64,000 nucleotides of DNA from Collinsella tanakaei (GTDB lineage Bacteria; Actinomycetota; Coriobacteriia; Coriobacteriales; Coriobacteriaceae): NCBI RefSeq assembly GCF_016900375.1, contig NZ_JACJKB010000007.1, forward strand, positions 62,001 to 126,000. The letters are read 5' to 3'. The notes under the pieces are model-generated. The model saw nothing but the letters and a program-made list of their open reading frames with translations. It ran no database searches and was not told the DNA's origin. Positions 50,742-59,462 of this stretch are shown here, piece by piece; within the stretch, counting starts at the first letter, position 1, and each line of letters opens with the position of its first letter. Made by a program: the position numbers and the translations under genes.

Positions 50742-52331
50742 CTACATCAGCTTCTCGAACTCGTCGCGGACCTTGTGCACCTTAAGGCCGATGATGATCT
50801 GGACGGACTTGCCCTTCTTCATGCAGCCGCTGGTTCCGATGCTCTTGAAGTCGGCGTCCTCGGCCACGAGGGACTCGTCCTTCACGTTCAGGCGCAGGCG
50901 GGTCACGCAGTTGGTCACGTCCACGATGTTCTCGGGGCCGCCCACGAGCTCCATGCAGGCAGCGGCGGTCACAGCATAGGGATTCTCCTCGGCAGCGGCG
51001 GTGCCATCGGGCAGCGTGCCGCCCTGCTTGGCCGCGCGGTACTCGGCCTTGCTGTGGAACTTGACCTCCTCGTCATCGTCCTCGCGACCAGGGGTCTTGA
51101 AGTCGAACTTGAGGATAAGCGTGCGGAAGACGATGAACCAGACGCCGGTGAAGACCAGGCCGACAACGAGGCCGATGAGGTAAGTCATCCAGTGGTTGGC
51201 CCACAGCGGGATGAGGTTCAGCGAGCTGATCTCGATAAGGCCGCCGGCGAAGACGCCCACGACACCCACTGCATTCATGGCCGTGGCGAGGCACGCAGCA
51301 AGCACGCAGTGGACGATGAACAGCGCGGGAGCGATGAACAGGAACGTGAATTCGATAGGCTCGGTAACGCCGCAGAAGATGGCGGTCAGGGTGATCGGGA
51401 TCAAAAGACCCAGCAGCTCCTGGCGCTTCTCGGGCTTGGCGGTGGCGTAGAAGGCCAGCGCGATACCCGGGCAGCCGAACATCTTGGACCAGGTGGAGCA
51501 GGTGAAGGCGGCATAGGGGGCAAGCTCGGTGAGCGGCGCGGAGGACGCGGCGATCTCGGGAAGCTGCTTGGCGAATGCGGCGTAGATGCCGCCGTTCACC
51601 ACGGCGTTGTCATAGTAGAACGGGCTGTACAGCAGATGATGGAGGCCGAAGGGGATGAGCGCGCGCTCGAGGAAGGCGAAGATCCACACTCCCGGCAGGC
51701 CGACTGTCGCCACGAAACCCTGGAAGGCACGGATGCCGTCCTGCACGTGCGGCCACACGAGGCACGCGAGCAGCGCGGTGGGAAGCATCACGAAGAACGC
51801 GACCATGTAGACGAATGTGGAGCCGGCGAAGACACCGAGCCACTCGGGAAGCTCGAAATCGAAGAGCTTGTTGTGCAGCGCGATGACGATACCGGAAATG
51901 GCAAGGGCACCGATCATGCCCATGTCGAGGGTCTTGATGCTCGCAACCATAGCCAGACCGGAAGAGCCACCGGTCTCGGCGCTGAAGTCGACGCCGAACG
52001 TGGGGCCCCACTGGGAGAGCATCGTCGAAACGAAATAGTTGAAGGTGAGGTAGGCAACGAGCACTTCCATGCAGCAGCGTGCATTCTGCTTGTTGGCCAG
52101 ACCGATGGGAAGCGATACCGCGAACAGCAGCGGCAGCTGGTTGAAGACCGTCCAGCCGCCCTGCAGGATGACGTTCCACACGCCATACCACAGCGTATCG
52201 GGAGCTGCCAAGGTGCCGAAGATGACCTCGGTGGTAAACAGCGTACCGAGACCGATGACCACGCCCGCGAATGCAAAGAGAAGCACCGGCGTAAACATGG
52301 CGCCGCCGAACTTCTGGATCTTTTGCATCAT
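50742..52331 (-). CDS. PTS alpha-glucoside EIICB
   Basis: A 529-residue permease of the glucose-superfamily PTS (MalX/GlvC type). The EIIC domain is ~1-420 (FGGAMFTPVLLFAFAGVVIGLGTLF; the glucoside motif GVTEPIEFTFLFIAP). After a charged linker comes the EIIB domain with the phospho-Cys in DVTNCVTRLRL. No EIIA domain is fused, so EIIA must come from elsewhere. AAAGGAGGAGGG precedes the ATG. It is divergent from a GntR regulator, with an operator array between them. Confidence 0.95.
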   Translation of the reverse strand: MMQKIQKFGGAMFTPVLLFAFAGVVIGLGTLFTTEVIFGTLAAPDTLWYGVWNVILQGGWTVFNQLPLLFAVSLPIGLANKQNARCCMEVLVAYLTFNYFVSTMLSQWGPTFGVDFSAETGGSSGLAMVASIKTLDMGMIGALAISGIVIALHNKLFDFELPEWLGVFAGSTFVYMVAFFVMLPTALLACLVWPHVQDGIRAFQGFVATVGLPGVWIFAFLERALIPFGLHHLLYSPFYYDNAVVNGGIYAAFAKQLPEIAASSAPLTELAPYAAFTCSTWSKMFGCPGIALAFYATAKPEKRQELLGLLIPITLTAIFCGVTEPIEFTFLFIAPALFIVHCVLAACLATAMNAVGVVGVFAGGLIEISSLNLIPLWANHWMTYLIGLVVGLVFTGVWFIVFRTLILKFDFKTPGREDDDEEVKFHSKAEYRAAKQGGTLPDGTAAAEENPYAVTAAACMELVGGPENIVDVTNCVTRLRLNVKDESLVAEDADFKSIGTSGCMKKGKSVQIIIGLKVHKVRDEFEKLM

Positions 52332-52446
52332 GGTAGCCCTCCTCCTTTCTTGTTTGCGCAACCGGACAGGCGCATCCGGTTCATGTAACCATGTATAACC
52401 TGCATGTCCCCCTGCTCAGATACGCTGCCGGCGTTGCGACCAAACA

Positions 52447-52668
52447 TGTACGTACAAGTTATGCCATCATAATGCGCTGCTTGTTCGTACAAGTCAACGC
52501 ATTATGCGCAGCCTCCCGCGAACGGTTGGAATCTTCCGGTAAGCGTGATACTTGTTCGAACATGATTGGCATTCGTGCCTGGATGCTATCCGTTCATGTC
52601 CGTAGGTGTTCAGGAAACTTGACTTTAGCTGCCCATTGTTGAACACTTCGGGTAGTTGTTCAAACAAG
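52447..52668. promoter_or_regulatory. Operator array of GntR regulator 3
   Basis: Near-palindromes with consensus CTTGTwCGwACAAG occur at 52447-52456 (TGTACGTACA), 52480-52493 (CTTGTTCGTACAAG), 52551-52564 (CTTGTTCGAACATG) and 52655-52668 (GTTGTTCAAACAAG). A weaker one, TTGTTGAACA, is at 52637. They fill the gap between the EIICB and GntR promoters; the last ends just before the GntR start, as expected for autorepression. The 348-nt gap is otherwise AT-rich and without genes. Confidence 0.75.
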
Positions 52669-52679
52669 ATGGGATCAGT

Positions 52680-53405
52680 ATGCCTAAAGCTGTTTTTCAG
52701 GATATCTACCGCGACCTCAAAGACGAGATCGAGCACGGAACCTATGCGTACCAGTCGTTTTTGCCCTCGGAGGCCGAGCTCACCGCACGTTTTGCATGCT
52801 CGCGCAGCTCTGTGCGCCGTGCGATCCGCCTGCTTGCAGAAAACGGCTACGTGCTCTCGCAGCAGGGAAAGGGCGTGCGCGTCATCCGCGACCCGCACAT
52901 GGAGAAACCCCACGGCTACGACGGTCTCGAGACGTTTCGCGAGATGGCCGAACGCCGCGGATTCAAGCCGCGCACCGAGACGCTTCTGGTCGAGCAGGTT
53001 GTCGCCGACGACGAGATCGCCCAGCTCACCGGCTTTGCCGAGGGCAGCACGCTCACGCACATCATGCGCAAGCGCTATGCCGACGAGCGCGCCGTAGGGA
53101 CCGACGAGAGCTACTACCTGACCGAACGCGTGCCTGAGCTCACCGCCGAGATCGTGGCGAACTCGGTTTATGCGTACCTCGAGCAGGTGCTCGGCATGAA
53201 GATCATCACGAGCAAGCGCCGCATCACGGTGGAGGGTGTCAACGAGTCCGATTGCGAGCAGCTTGACCTCGACGGCTTCAACGCGATAGCGGTCGTGCGC
53301 GGCAACGCCTTCGACGTCGAGGGGATCATGGTCGAGTACACCGAGACCCGCCAGGTCCCCGGCTTCTTCTCGCTGTATGAGACCGCCGTGCGCCCCGCAC
53401 GCTGA
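52680..53405 (+). CDS. GntR/HutC-family regulator 3 (TreR-like)
   Basis: A 241-residue regulator: GntR winged helix (FQDIYRDLKDEIEHGTYAYQSFLPSEAELTARFACSRSSVRRAIRLL) and UTRA domain (ETFREMAERRGFKPRTE to the end), similar to trehalose- and maltose-type regulators. It is divergent from the EIICB/GH4 operon and likely senses an alpha-glucoside 6-phosphate. The ATG at 52680 is chosen because the upstream TTG start falls inside an operator. A strong terminator follows. Confidence 0.93.
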   Translation: MPKAVFQDIYRDLKDEIEHGTYAYQSFLPSEAELTARFACSRSSVRRAIRLLAENGYVLSQQGKGVRVIRDPHMEKPHGYDGLETFREMAERRGFKPRTETLLVEQVVADDEIAQLTGFAEGSTLTHIMRKRYADERAVGTDESYYLTERVPELTAEIVANSVYAYLEQVLGMKIITSKRRITVEGVNESDCEQLDLDGFNAIAVVRGNAFDVEGIMVEYTETRQVPGFFSLYETAVRPAR

Positions 53406-53519
53406 GAGAGCGCGACCAAAACTGCTGCACATCTGCCGAAAGCGCATGTGCTACCCTACGAGGTGGACGGCACCCGCGGCCACGGGTCAGGCCGACTCCG
53501 AAACCTTTATAGGGTGGAG

Positions 53520-53560
53520 AGCGGCCGTTTCCGCTTAGGCGGGAACGGCCGCTTTTCGTT
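53520..53560 (+). terminator. Intrinsic terminator after GntR regulator 3
   Basis: A 15-bp stem beginning AGCGGCCGTT, with one G.T wobble and a 4-nt loop, is followed by TTTCGTTTTT. The symmetrical stem can also serve the convergent nth gene. Confidence 0.93.
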
Positions 53561-53561
53561 T

Positions 53562-54221
53562 TTAGATCTTCGCGCTGGGGCAGATGTCGGCCAGCGGGCA
53601 CTCGCCGCACAGGGGCTTGCGGGCGTCGCAGATCTCGCGCCCCAGCATGATCCACTGGTGGTTGACGTCGTTCCAATACTCGCGCGGCAGGATCTTAAGC
53701 AGGTCCTGCTCGGTTTTGAGCGGCTCTTTGGCGTGCGTCTTGGGCGACAGCATGAGGCGGTGCGCGATGCGGTTCACATGCGTATCGACCGCGATGCCCT
53801 CCACGATGCCGAAGCCGACATTCAGCACGATGTTCGCCGTCTTGCGCCCCACGCCGGGCAGCTTGACGAGCTCCTTCATATCGGCCGGCACCTCGCCGCC
53901 GTAATCGGCCACGATCATCTGCGCGCACTCCACGCAGTGCTTAGCCTTCATCTTGTAGAAGCCGAGCGACTTGATGACCTCGGCGACCTCGGCCGGCGTG
54001 GCGCCCGCCATGGCCTCGGGCGTTGGCCAGCGACGAAAGAGCTCCGGGGTGACCTTGTTCACCTGCGCGTCGGTCGTCTGCGCCGAGAGCAGCACCGATA
54101 TCACGAGCCTGAACGGGTTCGCGTGGTCCAAGAAGCACTCGACCGGACCGTAGCGCTCATTGAGCCTGCGGCACACCTCGATCGCGCGTTCGCGCTTTGC
54201 GGCATTCGTCTCGCGCGGCAT
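53562..54221 (-). CDS. nth: Endonuclease III
   Basis: A 219-residue bifunctional DNA glycosylase/AP lyase for oxidised pyrimidines. The helix-hairpin-helix LPGVGRKTAN carries the catalytic Lys. The catalytic Asp is in AVDTHVNR. The C-terminal [4Fe-4S] ligands are in CDARKPLCGECPLADIC. Length is standard. The ATG overlaps the rmuC stop codon by one base (TAATG), so the two are translationally coupled in a DNA-repair operon. Confidence 0.97.
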   Translation of the reverse strand: MPRETNAAKRERAIEVCRRLNERYGPVECFLDHANPFRLVISVLLSAQTTDAQVNKVTPELFRRWPTPEAMAGATPAEVAEVIKSLGFYKMKAKHCVECAQMIVADYGGEVPADMKELVKLPGVGRKTANIVLNVGFGIVEGIAVDTHVNRIAHRLMLSPKTHAKEPLKTEQDLLKILPREYWNDVNHQWIMLGREICDARKPLCGECPLADICPSAKI

Positions 54222-55576
54222 TACGCATCTTCCCCTTTCGCATCGACTTCAGCGGCATCGTCGAAATCGGACTCGAGCGCGTCGTCATCGCCCGACAACC
54301 CGTCCGCCAGCGCTGCCTCGACGGGCAGGGCATCGACACCCAGCACGAGTGCCGCCTCCTGTTCGTCGTCCATCGCGGTCACGGTGCGCAGCTTGCGCTC
54401 CATGGCCCGCGTGCGCGTGGTCATGAGCGTCTCCACCGTGGAACCCGCGCGGCTGATCTGGTCGTAGGCGCGCTGCAGCGCGGCCTGATAGCGCGGCAGC
54501 TCCGACTTGACCGCCGAGAGCACGCGCTGGATCTCGTCCGCTCGGCGCTGGAAGGCGAAACTCTGGTAGCTCATCTGCAGGCTGTTCAGAATCGCCGCCA
54601 TGGTGGAGGGGCCGGCGACGCTCACCTGGTAGTCGCGCTGCAGCTCCTCGATGAGGCCAGGGATGTCCACGACCTCGGCGTACAGGCCCTCGAACGGTAG
54701 GAACATGATGCCGAAGTTCGTGGTCTCCGGCACATTCAGATACTTCGTGGAGATGTCCTTCGCCTCGAGCCTGATACGCTGCACCAGCTGGCGACGCGCC
54801 AGCAGGATGCCCTCGGTGTCGCCCGCCTCGACCGCATCGCGCAGGTGCTCGTAGGTATCGCCCGGAAACTTGGCGTCGATGGGCAGCAGCACGGGGTCGG
54901 AACCCTCGACGGGGATGCGCACGGCGAACTCCACGCGCTCGGCGCTGCCGGGCTTGGTCACCACGTTCTTGAGGTACTGCTCGGGCGAGAGCACGTCTGC
55001 CAGAATGGCGCCGAGCTGCACCTCACCGAGCATACCGCGCGTCTTGACGTTGCCGAGCACGCGTTTGAGATCTCCGACACCCTGGGCGATACCCTGCATG
55101 TCGCCCAGGCCCTTGTATACGGCTTCGAGCTGGTCGCTCACCTGACGGAACGACCGCGCAAGGCGGCGCTCGAGCGTGGTCTGCAGCTTCTCGTCGACCG
55201 TCTCGCGCATGCGATCGAGCTGCCGCTCGTTGTCGGCGCGAATCTCGGCCAGGCGCGTGTCCACGCTCTCTCGGCTCTGCCGAAGCTGCACGATGGTCTC
55301 GCGGCGCAGGTCGTCCATCTTGGTGTTGACGCGCGCGAACTCGCGCGTCAGGGAGTCGAAGCGCTCCTGCTCGACGGCGGACGTGCCCGCTGCATGCTGC
55401 GAAAGGCCCGCGAGCACGGTATTCGCCTGCGCGAGCGCGACGCTGCAGGCATCGGCTTGAGCCGATGCGCGCTCAGCCGACGCGGCCGATCGGCGCGCCG
55501 CGACAAGCGCCAGGGCGGCGAGCACCGTTGCGGCAACGGCGACGATGAGCACCGCTATCAGAAGAAACGTTTCCAT
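54221..55576 (-). CDS. rmuC: DNA recombination protein RmuC
   Basis: A 451-residue protein. An N-terminal transmembrane helix (LLIAVLIVAVAATVLAALALV) is followed by a long coiled coil (~30-180) and a PD-(D/E)XK-related RmuC core (VKTRGMLGEVQLGAILADVLSPEQYLKNV, VLLPIDAKFPGDTYEHL, FLPFEGLYAEVV, VAGPSTMAAILNSLQM). It is thought to limit inversions and rearrangements. The C-terminus is acidic. The ATG at 55576 begins at the hydrophobic helix; a 5' in-frame extension is unsupported. Confidence 0.95.
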   Translation of the reverse strand: METFLLIAVLIVAVAATVLAALALVAARRSAASAERASAQADACSVALAQANTVLAGLSQHAAGTSAVEQERFDSLTREFARVNTKMDDLRRETIVQLRQSRESVDTRLAEIRADNERQLDRMRETVDEKLQTTLERRLARSFRQVSDQLEAVYKGLGDMQGIAQGVGDLKRVLGNVKTRGMLGEVQLGAILADVLSPEQYLKNVVTKPGSAERVEFAVRIPVEGSDPVLLPIDAKFPGDTYEHLRDAVEAGDTEGILLARRQLVQRIRLEAKDISTKYLNVPETTNFGIMFLPFEGLYAEVVDIPGLIEELQRDYQVSVAGPSTMAAILNSLQMSYQSFAFQRRADEIQRVLSAVKSELPRYQAALQRAYDQISRAGSTVETLMTTRTRAMERKLRTVTAMDDEQEAALVLGVDALPVEAALADGLSGDDDALESDFDDAAEVDAKGEDA

Positions 55577-55684
55577 AATCCGTCCTATCCGCCGCGCATC
55601 ATGGCGGGCGTTGGGTATCCGTGCGCCCATTATATCGGGCGGGCACCCGTTGGGCGGGCAAGCCGCTAGGCGCAGACGGCACCT

Positions 55685-56281
55685 CTATCCGAACGGATGG
55701 AAGTCGGCGATCCAGCTGCCCACGCGGTCGGCGAGGTCGGCGAGCAGCCCCGCGATATCATCAGGCGACGCACCGTTCAGGATGCAGGTGAGCACGTAGG
55801 ACACCACGAACGCCAACACGAGCATCAACGGCACCACCACGATCAACGCGATGACGCGCAGCGCCCCGTTCCGGCGCCGCCGGTTAGCGCGCATGCGGTC
55901 GTACGCGAGCTCGTCGCGGTACATCTCCTGGCCAAGCGAATAGCGCTCCCAATCGGGAACACTGTAGGGGGCACCGTAGGGAGCGCCCCCGCCATGGGGA
56001 TCCACATAGCCGCGACCGCGCGCGGGGGCCTGACGGGCAGCCGCGCTGCCATAAGCCCACTCGTCTGCTGCGGGAGGCGGAGCGGCTTCGGCTCGATACC
56101 TCTCGCCTTCCTGCGCGGCGATCATCCAACGAGGCATGGGGCCGGTCTGCGACGGCGGCAGGCGCGGCGCGGCCGCGGGATAGCCGGCGGTGCCGACAGG
56201 GGGCATCGTCGTGGGGGCGGAGCGTCGCCCGTATGCCATGCGCTCAGCTTCGCGCTGAGGGGTTTCGATAAACAGGTTCAT
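55685..56281 (-). CDS. Uncharacterised single-pass membrane protein
   Basis: A 198-residue protein. The N-terminal ~125 residues are rich in Pro, Ala, Gly and Arg with low complexity (APPPAADEW, ARGRGYVDPHGGGAPYG). A basic segment (RMRANRRRRNGA) is followed by one transmembrane helix (VIALIVVVPLMLVLAFVVSYVL) and a short acidic tail. No family recognised. GGGGAG precedes the chosen ATG. It may be an envelope protein; no functional evidence is visible. Confidence 0.65.
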   Translation of the reverse strand: MNLFIETPQREAERMAYGRRSAPTTMPPVGTAGYPAAAPRLPPSQTGPMPRWMIAAQEGERYRAEAAPPPAADEWAYGSAAARQAPARGRGYVDPHGGGAPYGAPYSVPDWERYSLGQEMYRDELAYDRMRANRRRRNGALRVIALIVVVPLMLVLAFVVSYVLTCILNGASPDDIAGLLADLADRVGSWIADFHPFG

Positions 56282-56415
56282 GTGCAAATCTCCCCTTTGG
56301 GAGCGTGCACGGAAGAGGGTTTGTCTATTGTCGTGCTATCTGACGCATTTCGTCAAGAACTGTTTTCTCTAGGATGTTCTTACAGCGTCTGACATTATTC
56401 TTACCAACAGGGCGC

Positions 56416-56904
56416 TTACACGCGCAAGGCGATGTCGCAGCCGAGCTCATCGCGCAGATACGCGATGACCGCCCGTGCACAGGGTTCTACCGCCGCCGCT
56501 ACCGGCTCGGTCATGCCCTGCCGCATCGTGCCGTCGCCCAGATCGAGCACCTGCACGCCGAAGCACACGGCGCTGTCGCACGTACAGCCCATGAACTGGG
56601 CGTTGTTCCACACGTCAGCAAACCGGACGTCATGCAGCGATGTCATACCGCTCGAGGGCGCCATATCATCGGGGGCGAACCTCACGACCGTGCCCGGTGC
56701 CTCGCCGGTGCCGTCGACGGCATCCACGACGACGACCGCGTCGCAACCCATGAGGTCGCCCACCATGGCATACCCCATCGTCGCCCGATCGAGCACCTCG
56801 ACATCGGCGGGCAGGCTGCAGCGCTCGACCAGCCAGCGGCCGACCGCCGGCCCGACCCCGTCATCGACCTGGTACTCATTGCCCACGCATAGAACCCGAA
56901 TCAT
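56416..56904 (-). CDS. [NiFe]-hydrogenase maturation protease
   Basis: A 162-residue endopeptidase of the HycI/HyaD/HybD family that trims the large-subunit C-terminus after nickel insertion. LCVGNEYQVDDGVGPAV carries the metal-binding acidic residues (HybD has DEG where this has DDG). VVVVDAVDG (Asp) and SLHDV (His) complete the three-ligand nickel site. It is directly downstream of the hydrogenase operon, behind a hairpin, so it probably processes that enzyme. Cys-rich CTCDSAVCFG in the middle is unusual. Confidence 0.9.
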   Translation of the reverse strand: MIRVLCVGNEYQVDDGVGPAVGRWLVERCSLPADVEVLDRATMGYAMVGDLMGCDAVVVVDAVDGTGEAPGTVVRFAPDDMAPSSGMTSLHDVRFADVWNNAQFMGCTCDSAVCFGVQVLDLGDGTMRQGMTEPVAAAVEPCARAVIAYLRDELGCDIALRV

Positions 56905-56989
56905 CGCAACCTCCCTGCCCTACCATAGCAGCCTCAAGCCCTGCCGCAAACCATGCAGCGAAGTGCGACCGCTTCTCAAACGTCCGGGA

Positions 56990-57042
56990 CCCTCCGCTTT
57001 GAAGCCCTCGCACAACGCGCGATCGGCATTCAAAGCGGAGGG
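56990..57042 (-). terminator. Hairpin between hydrogenase operon and protease gene
   Basis: CCCTCCGCTTTGAA and its complement form a 14-bp perfect stem with a 25-nt loop, between the cytochrome-b stop (57081) and the protease start (56904). It is either a terminator or a partial readthrough point. Confidence 0.7.
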
Positions 57043-57080
57043 CCCCGGCATCTCGGGACAACCCGTCTGTATACGAGCTG

Positions 57081-57797
57081 CTACTCCTTAAAGGTCTCGC
57101 CCACGTCCGGCTCCTTGCCCATGCCGTCGAAGCCGACGATGTTCATGGTCTTGGGGTCGTACACCAGGCCGGGTGTCTCCTTCCAGAAGAAGATCAGCGT
57201 GGCCGGGCTCGCGCCCTCGATGAGCGACAGGTACACGTGGATGCACATGAACACGATGAAGGCCCACATGCAGAAGTAGTGGATGATGCGCACCTTCATG
57301 GCGCCGCCCATCACCTCAAGGCCCCAGGCGAACACAGGCCAGCTCGCCGTGGTGCCCCACAGGCAGAAACCGGTGAAGCCGGTGAAGAAGATGAGCAGCG
57401 GGATGAGCAGGTACACGATCTTCTGCGGAACGCCCAGCTTGGCTGCGATCGGGTGGTCGCGGCGCAGGAACAGGTAGTAGCTGATCCACGCCCACAGCTG
57501 ATGGCGGTTATCGCGCTGGGGCAGCCAGGTCCATACATCGCGCACGACCTCGCGTGTGCCGGGCGCGGGAGCCGACTTGACGATGAAGGCGCCGATGATG
57601 CGCACGATGCAGTTGATGATCAGCACGGCGCCGAAGAACACGTGGAACCCGCGGGCGATGCCCATGAACCCGCCGAAGAACGGGAAATGGATATAGATGC
57701 CCGACAGGATCAGGATGATCATCGCGATGAGGTTCACCCAGTGCGTGATCACAAACGGCAGCGGATGCGCCTCGCGGTAATGGGCCATATGTGCCAT
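57081..57797 (-). CDS. [NiFe]-hydrogenase cytochrome b subunit
   Basis: A 238-residue integral membrane protein of the HyaC type with four to five helices. Haem-ligand-like His residues sit in PFVITHWVNLIAMIILILSG, FGGFMGIARGFHVFFGA and VRIIHYFCMWAFIVFMCIHVY. It passes electrons from the small subunit to menaquinone. It starts immediately after the large-subunit stop (TAA ATG), showing translational coupling. Confidence 0.93.
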   Translation of the reverse strand: MAHMAHYREAHPLPFVITHWVNLIAMIILILSGIYIHFPFFGGFMGIARGFHVFFGAVLIINCIVRIIGAFIVKSAPAPGTREVVRDVWTWLPQRDNRHQLWAWISYYLFLRRDHPIAAKLGVPQKIVYLLIPLLIFFTGFTGFCLWGTTASWPVFAWGLEVMGGAMKVRIIHYFCMWAFIVFMCIHVYLSLIEGASPATLIFFWKETPGLVYDPKTMNIVGFDGMGKEPDVGETFKE

Positions 57798-59462
57798 TTA
57801 CCTCACCCCCCAAGGAGACGTGACGGTGCCGAACGTGCGACCCGTCGCCGGCTCGGACACGTGGCATGCGCACGCGGTGCACGGGTCGACGCTGTGCACG
57901 ATGCGCACCGCATCGAGCGGCTTCTCCAGGTCGGTCACGTCGGTGCCCAGCAGCATCTCCTCAAGCGGGCCGGGGTTGCCCTGGCCGTCCGCCGGGGAGA
58001 GGTTCCACGTGGACGGGATGATCTCCTGGTAATGGGAGATGACGTCGCCCTCGACGCGCTCGGTATGCAGCAGCGCGCCGCGCGGTGCCTCCCACAGGCC
58101 CACGCCCTCGCCGGTCGTGTTCGTGGCGGGCGTGTAGTACTCCGCCTCGCCCGCTGCCATAAGGTCCACGAGCTCCTGGGCGTCCTCGGCCATCTTGCCG
58201 GCCACGTAGGAGGCCTCGAGCACGCGCGTGAGCAGACGGCCGGCAACGCCGTCGAGCTGCGCCCACGAGATGCCGGTGCGCGCGAGCGCGCTATCCATGA
58301 GCAGGCCCACGGGCTGCACGCCGCGCTGGTAGGCGGCCACCATGCGCGCGATGCCGCCGGCCTCGTAGGTCTTGCCTTCGTAGCGCGGAGCCTTGCACCA
58401 GCTGTACTTGTTGGCGAAGTTCTTGCCGTCGGCGGGCCACTGCGGGCTCGTCGTACCCTCGAGCGGGTTTTGCGGCAGGCGGTTGGCGTAATAGGCGTGG
58501 GTGACATCCTCGGTGATGCGGCTCACGTCCACGTAATCGATGCCCAGCGAACCGTCCTCGCGCAGCACCGACATGCCGGCGGGCAGGTAGCGGTCGTTGA
58601 GCTCGCGGCTCGCGGCGTCCAGCACGCCGAAGGAGATGAAACGGCCCGGGCCACGGCCCATATCCACCAGGTTGGGATACTTGGCCAGGATCATGTACGC
58701 ATCGGGGATCATCGTCGACTCGATCCACGTCTTGAGCTCGTCGATGCGGTAGATGATCTCGTCAAGCTTCTCAGCCGTGGGCACGAACGAGGTGCCGCCC
58801 GGGATCGACGTCATGATATGCGGCATCTTGCCGCCGATGATCGCGCAGATCTGCGAGGCCACCGCCTGCTTCTCCAGGCCCTCGAAGTAGTGGGCGGTGC
58901 CCACGAGGTCCTCGGCCGGATCGAAGCGGAACGCCGACGAGCCGTCCGGATCCTTGGCGTCGAACCAGTTGCCCGAGAAGATGGACAGCTGGCCGTTGTC
59001 GGCAAAGGCCTGCAGACGCTCGGCAAGCGCGCCGAAATCGGCAGCCGACGTGCCGTACTGGTTGCACACGTCGTAGGCGTCGGCGGGATTGGCGGAAAGC
59101 GCGTTCAGCGGGTTGATGTAGTCGAGCCCCGTGAGGTTGTAGAACCACAGGATCGTGGAGTGCAGGATCTGCGCACCCTCGGCGAGGTTGCGCACCAGGC
59201 GGGCGCCGTCGGGAATCTGGATGCCGTAGGCGTCCTCGGCAGCCAGGCACGAGGCGTGCACATGCGAGACGGGGCACACGCCGCAGATGCGCTGCGAGAT
59301 GAGCGCGGCGTCGTAGGGAGTGCGGCCCTCGAGCGCATGCTCCAAGCCGCGGTACAGGTTGCCCGAGGCCCAGGCTTGGGTGACCTTGCCGTCCTCGACC
59401 TCCATCTCGATGGAGAGGTGACCCTCGATGCGGGTAATGGGGTCAACGGTGGAACGAGCCAT
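57798..59462 (-). CDS. [NiFe]-hydrogenase large subunit, group 1
   Basis: A 554-residue catalytic subunit. The N-terminal Ni-site motif RICGVCP has Cys60 and Cys63; the C-terminal DPCTACACH holds the other two ligands and ends at His534, with a 20-residue tail expected to be removed by a maturation protease. The Coriobacteria-type respiratory group (1i) is suggested by context. The ATG overlaps the stop of the small subunit (TGATG). It oxidises H2, or evolves it, at the membrane. Confidence 0.97.
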   Translation of the reverse strand: MARSTVDPITRIEGHLSIEMEVEDGKVTQAWASGNLYRGLEHALEGRTPYDAALISQRICGVCPVSHVHASCLAAEDAYGIQIPDGARLVRNLAEGAQILHSTILWFYNLTGLDYINPLNALSANPADAYDVCNQYGTSAADFGALAERLQAFADNGQLSIFSGNWFDAKDPDGSSAFRFDPAEDLVGTAHYFEGLEKQAVASQICAIIGGKMPHIMTSIPGGTSFVPTAEKLDEIIYRIDELKTWIESTMIPDAYMILAKYPNLVDMGRGPGRFISFGVLDAASRELNDRYLPAGMSVLREDGSLGIDYVDVSRITEDVTHAYYANRLPQNPLEGTTSPQWPADGKNFANKYSWCKAPRYEGKTYEAGGIARMVAAYQRGVQPVGLLMDSALARTGISWAQLDGVAGRLLTRVLEASYVAGKMAEDAQELVDLMAAGEAEYYTPATNTTGEGVGLWEAPRGALLHTERVEGDVISHYQEIIPSTWNLSPADGQGNPGPLEEMLLGTDVTDLEKPLDAVRIVHSVDPCTACACHVSEPATGRTFGTVTSPWGVR

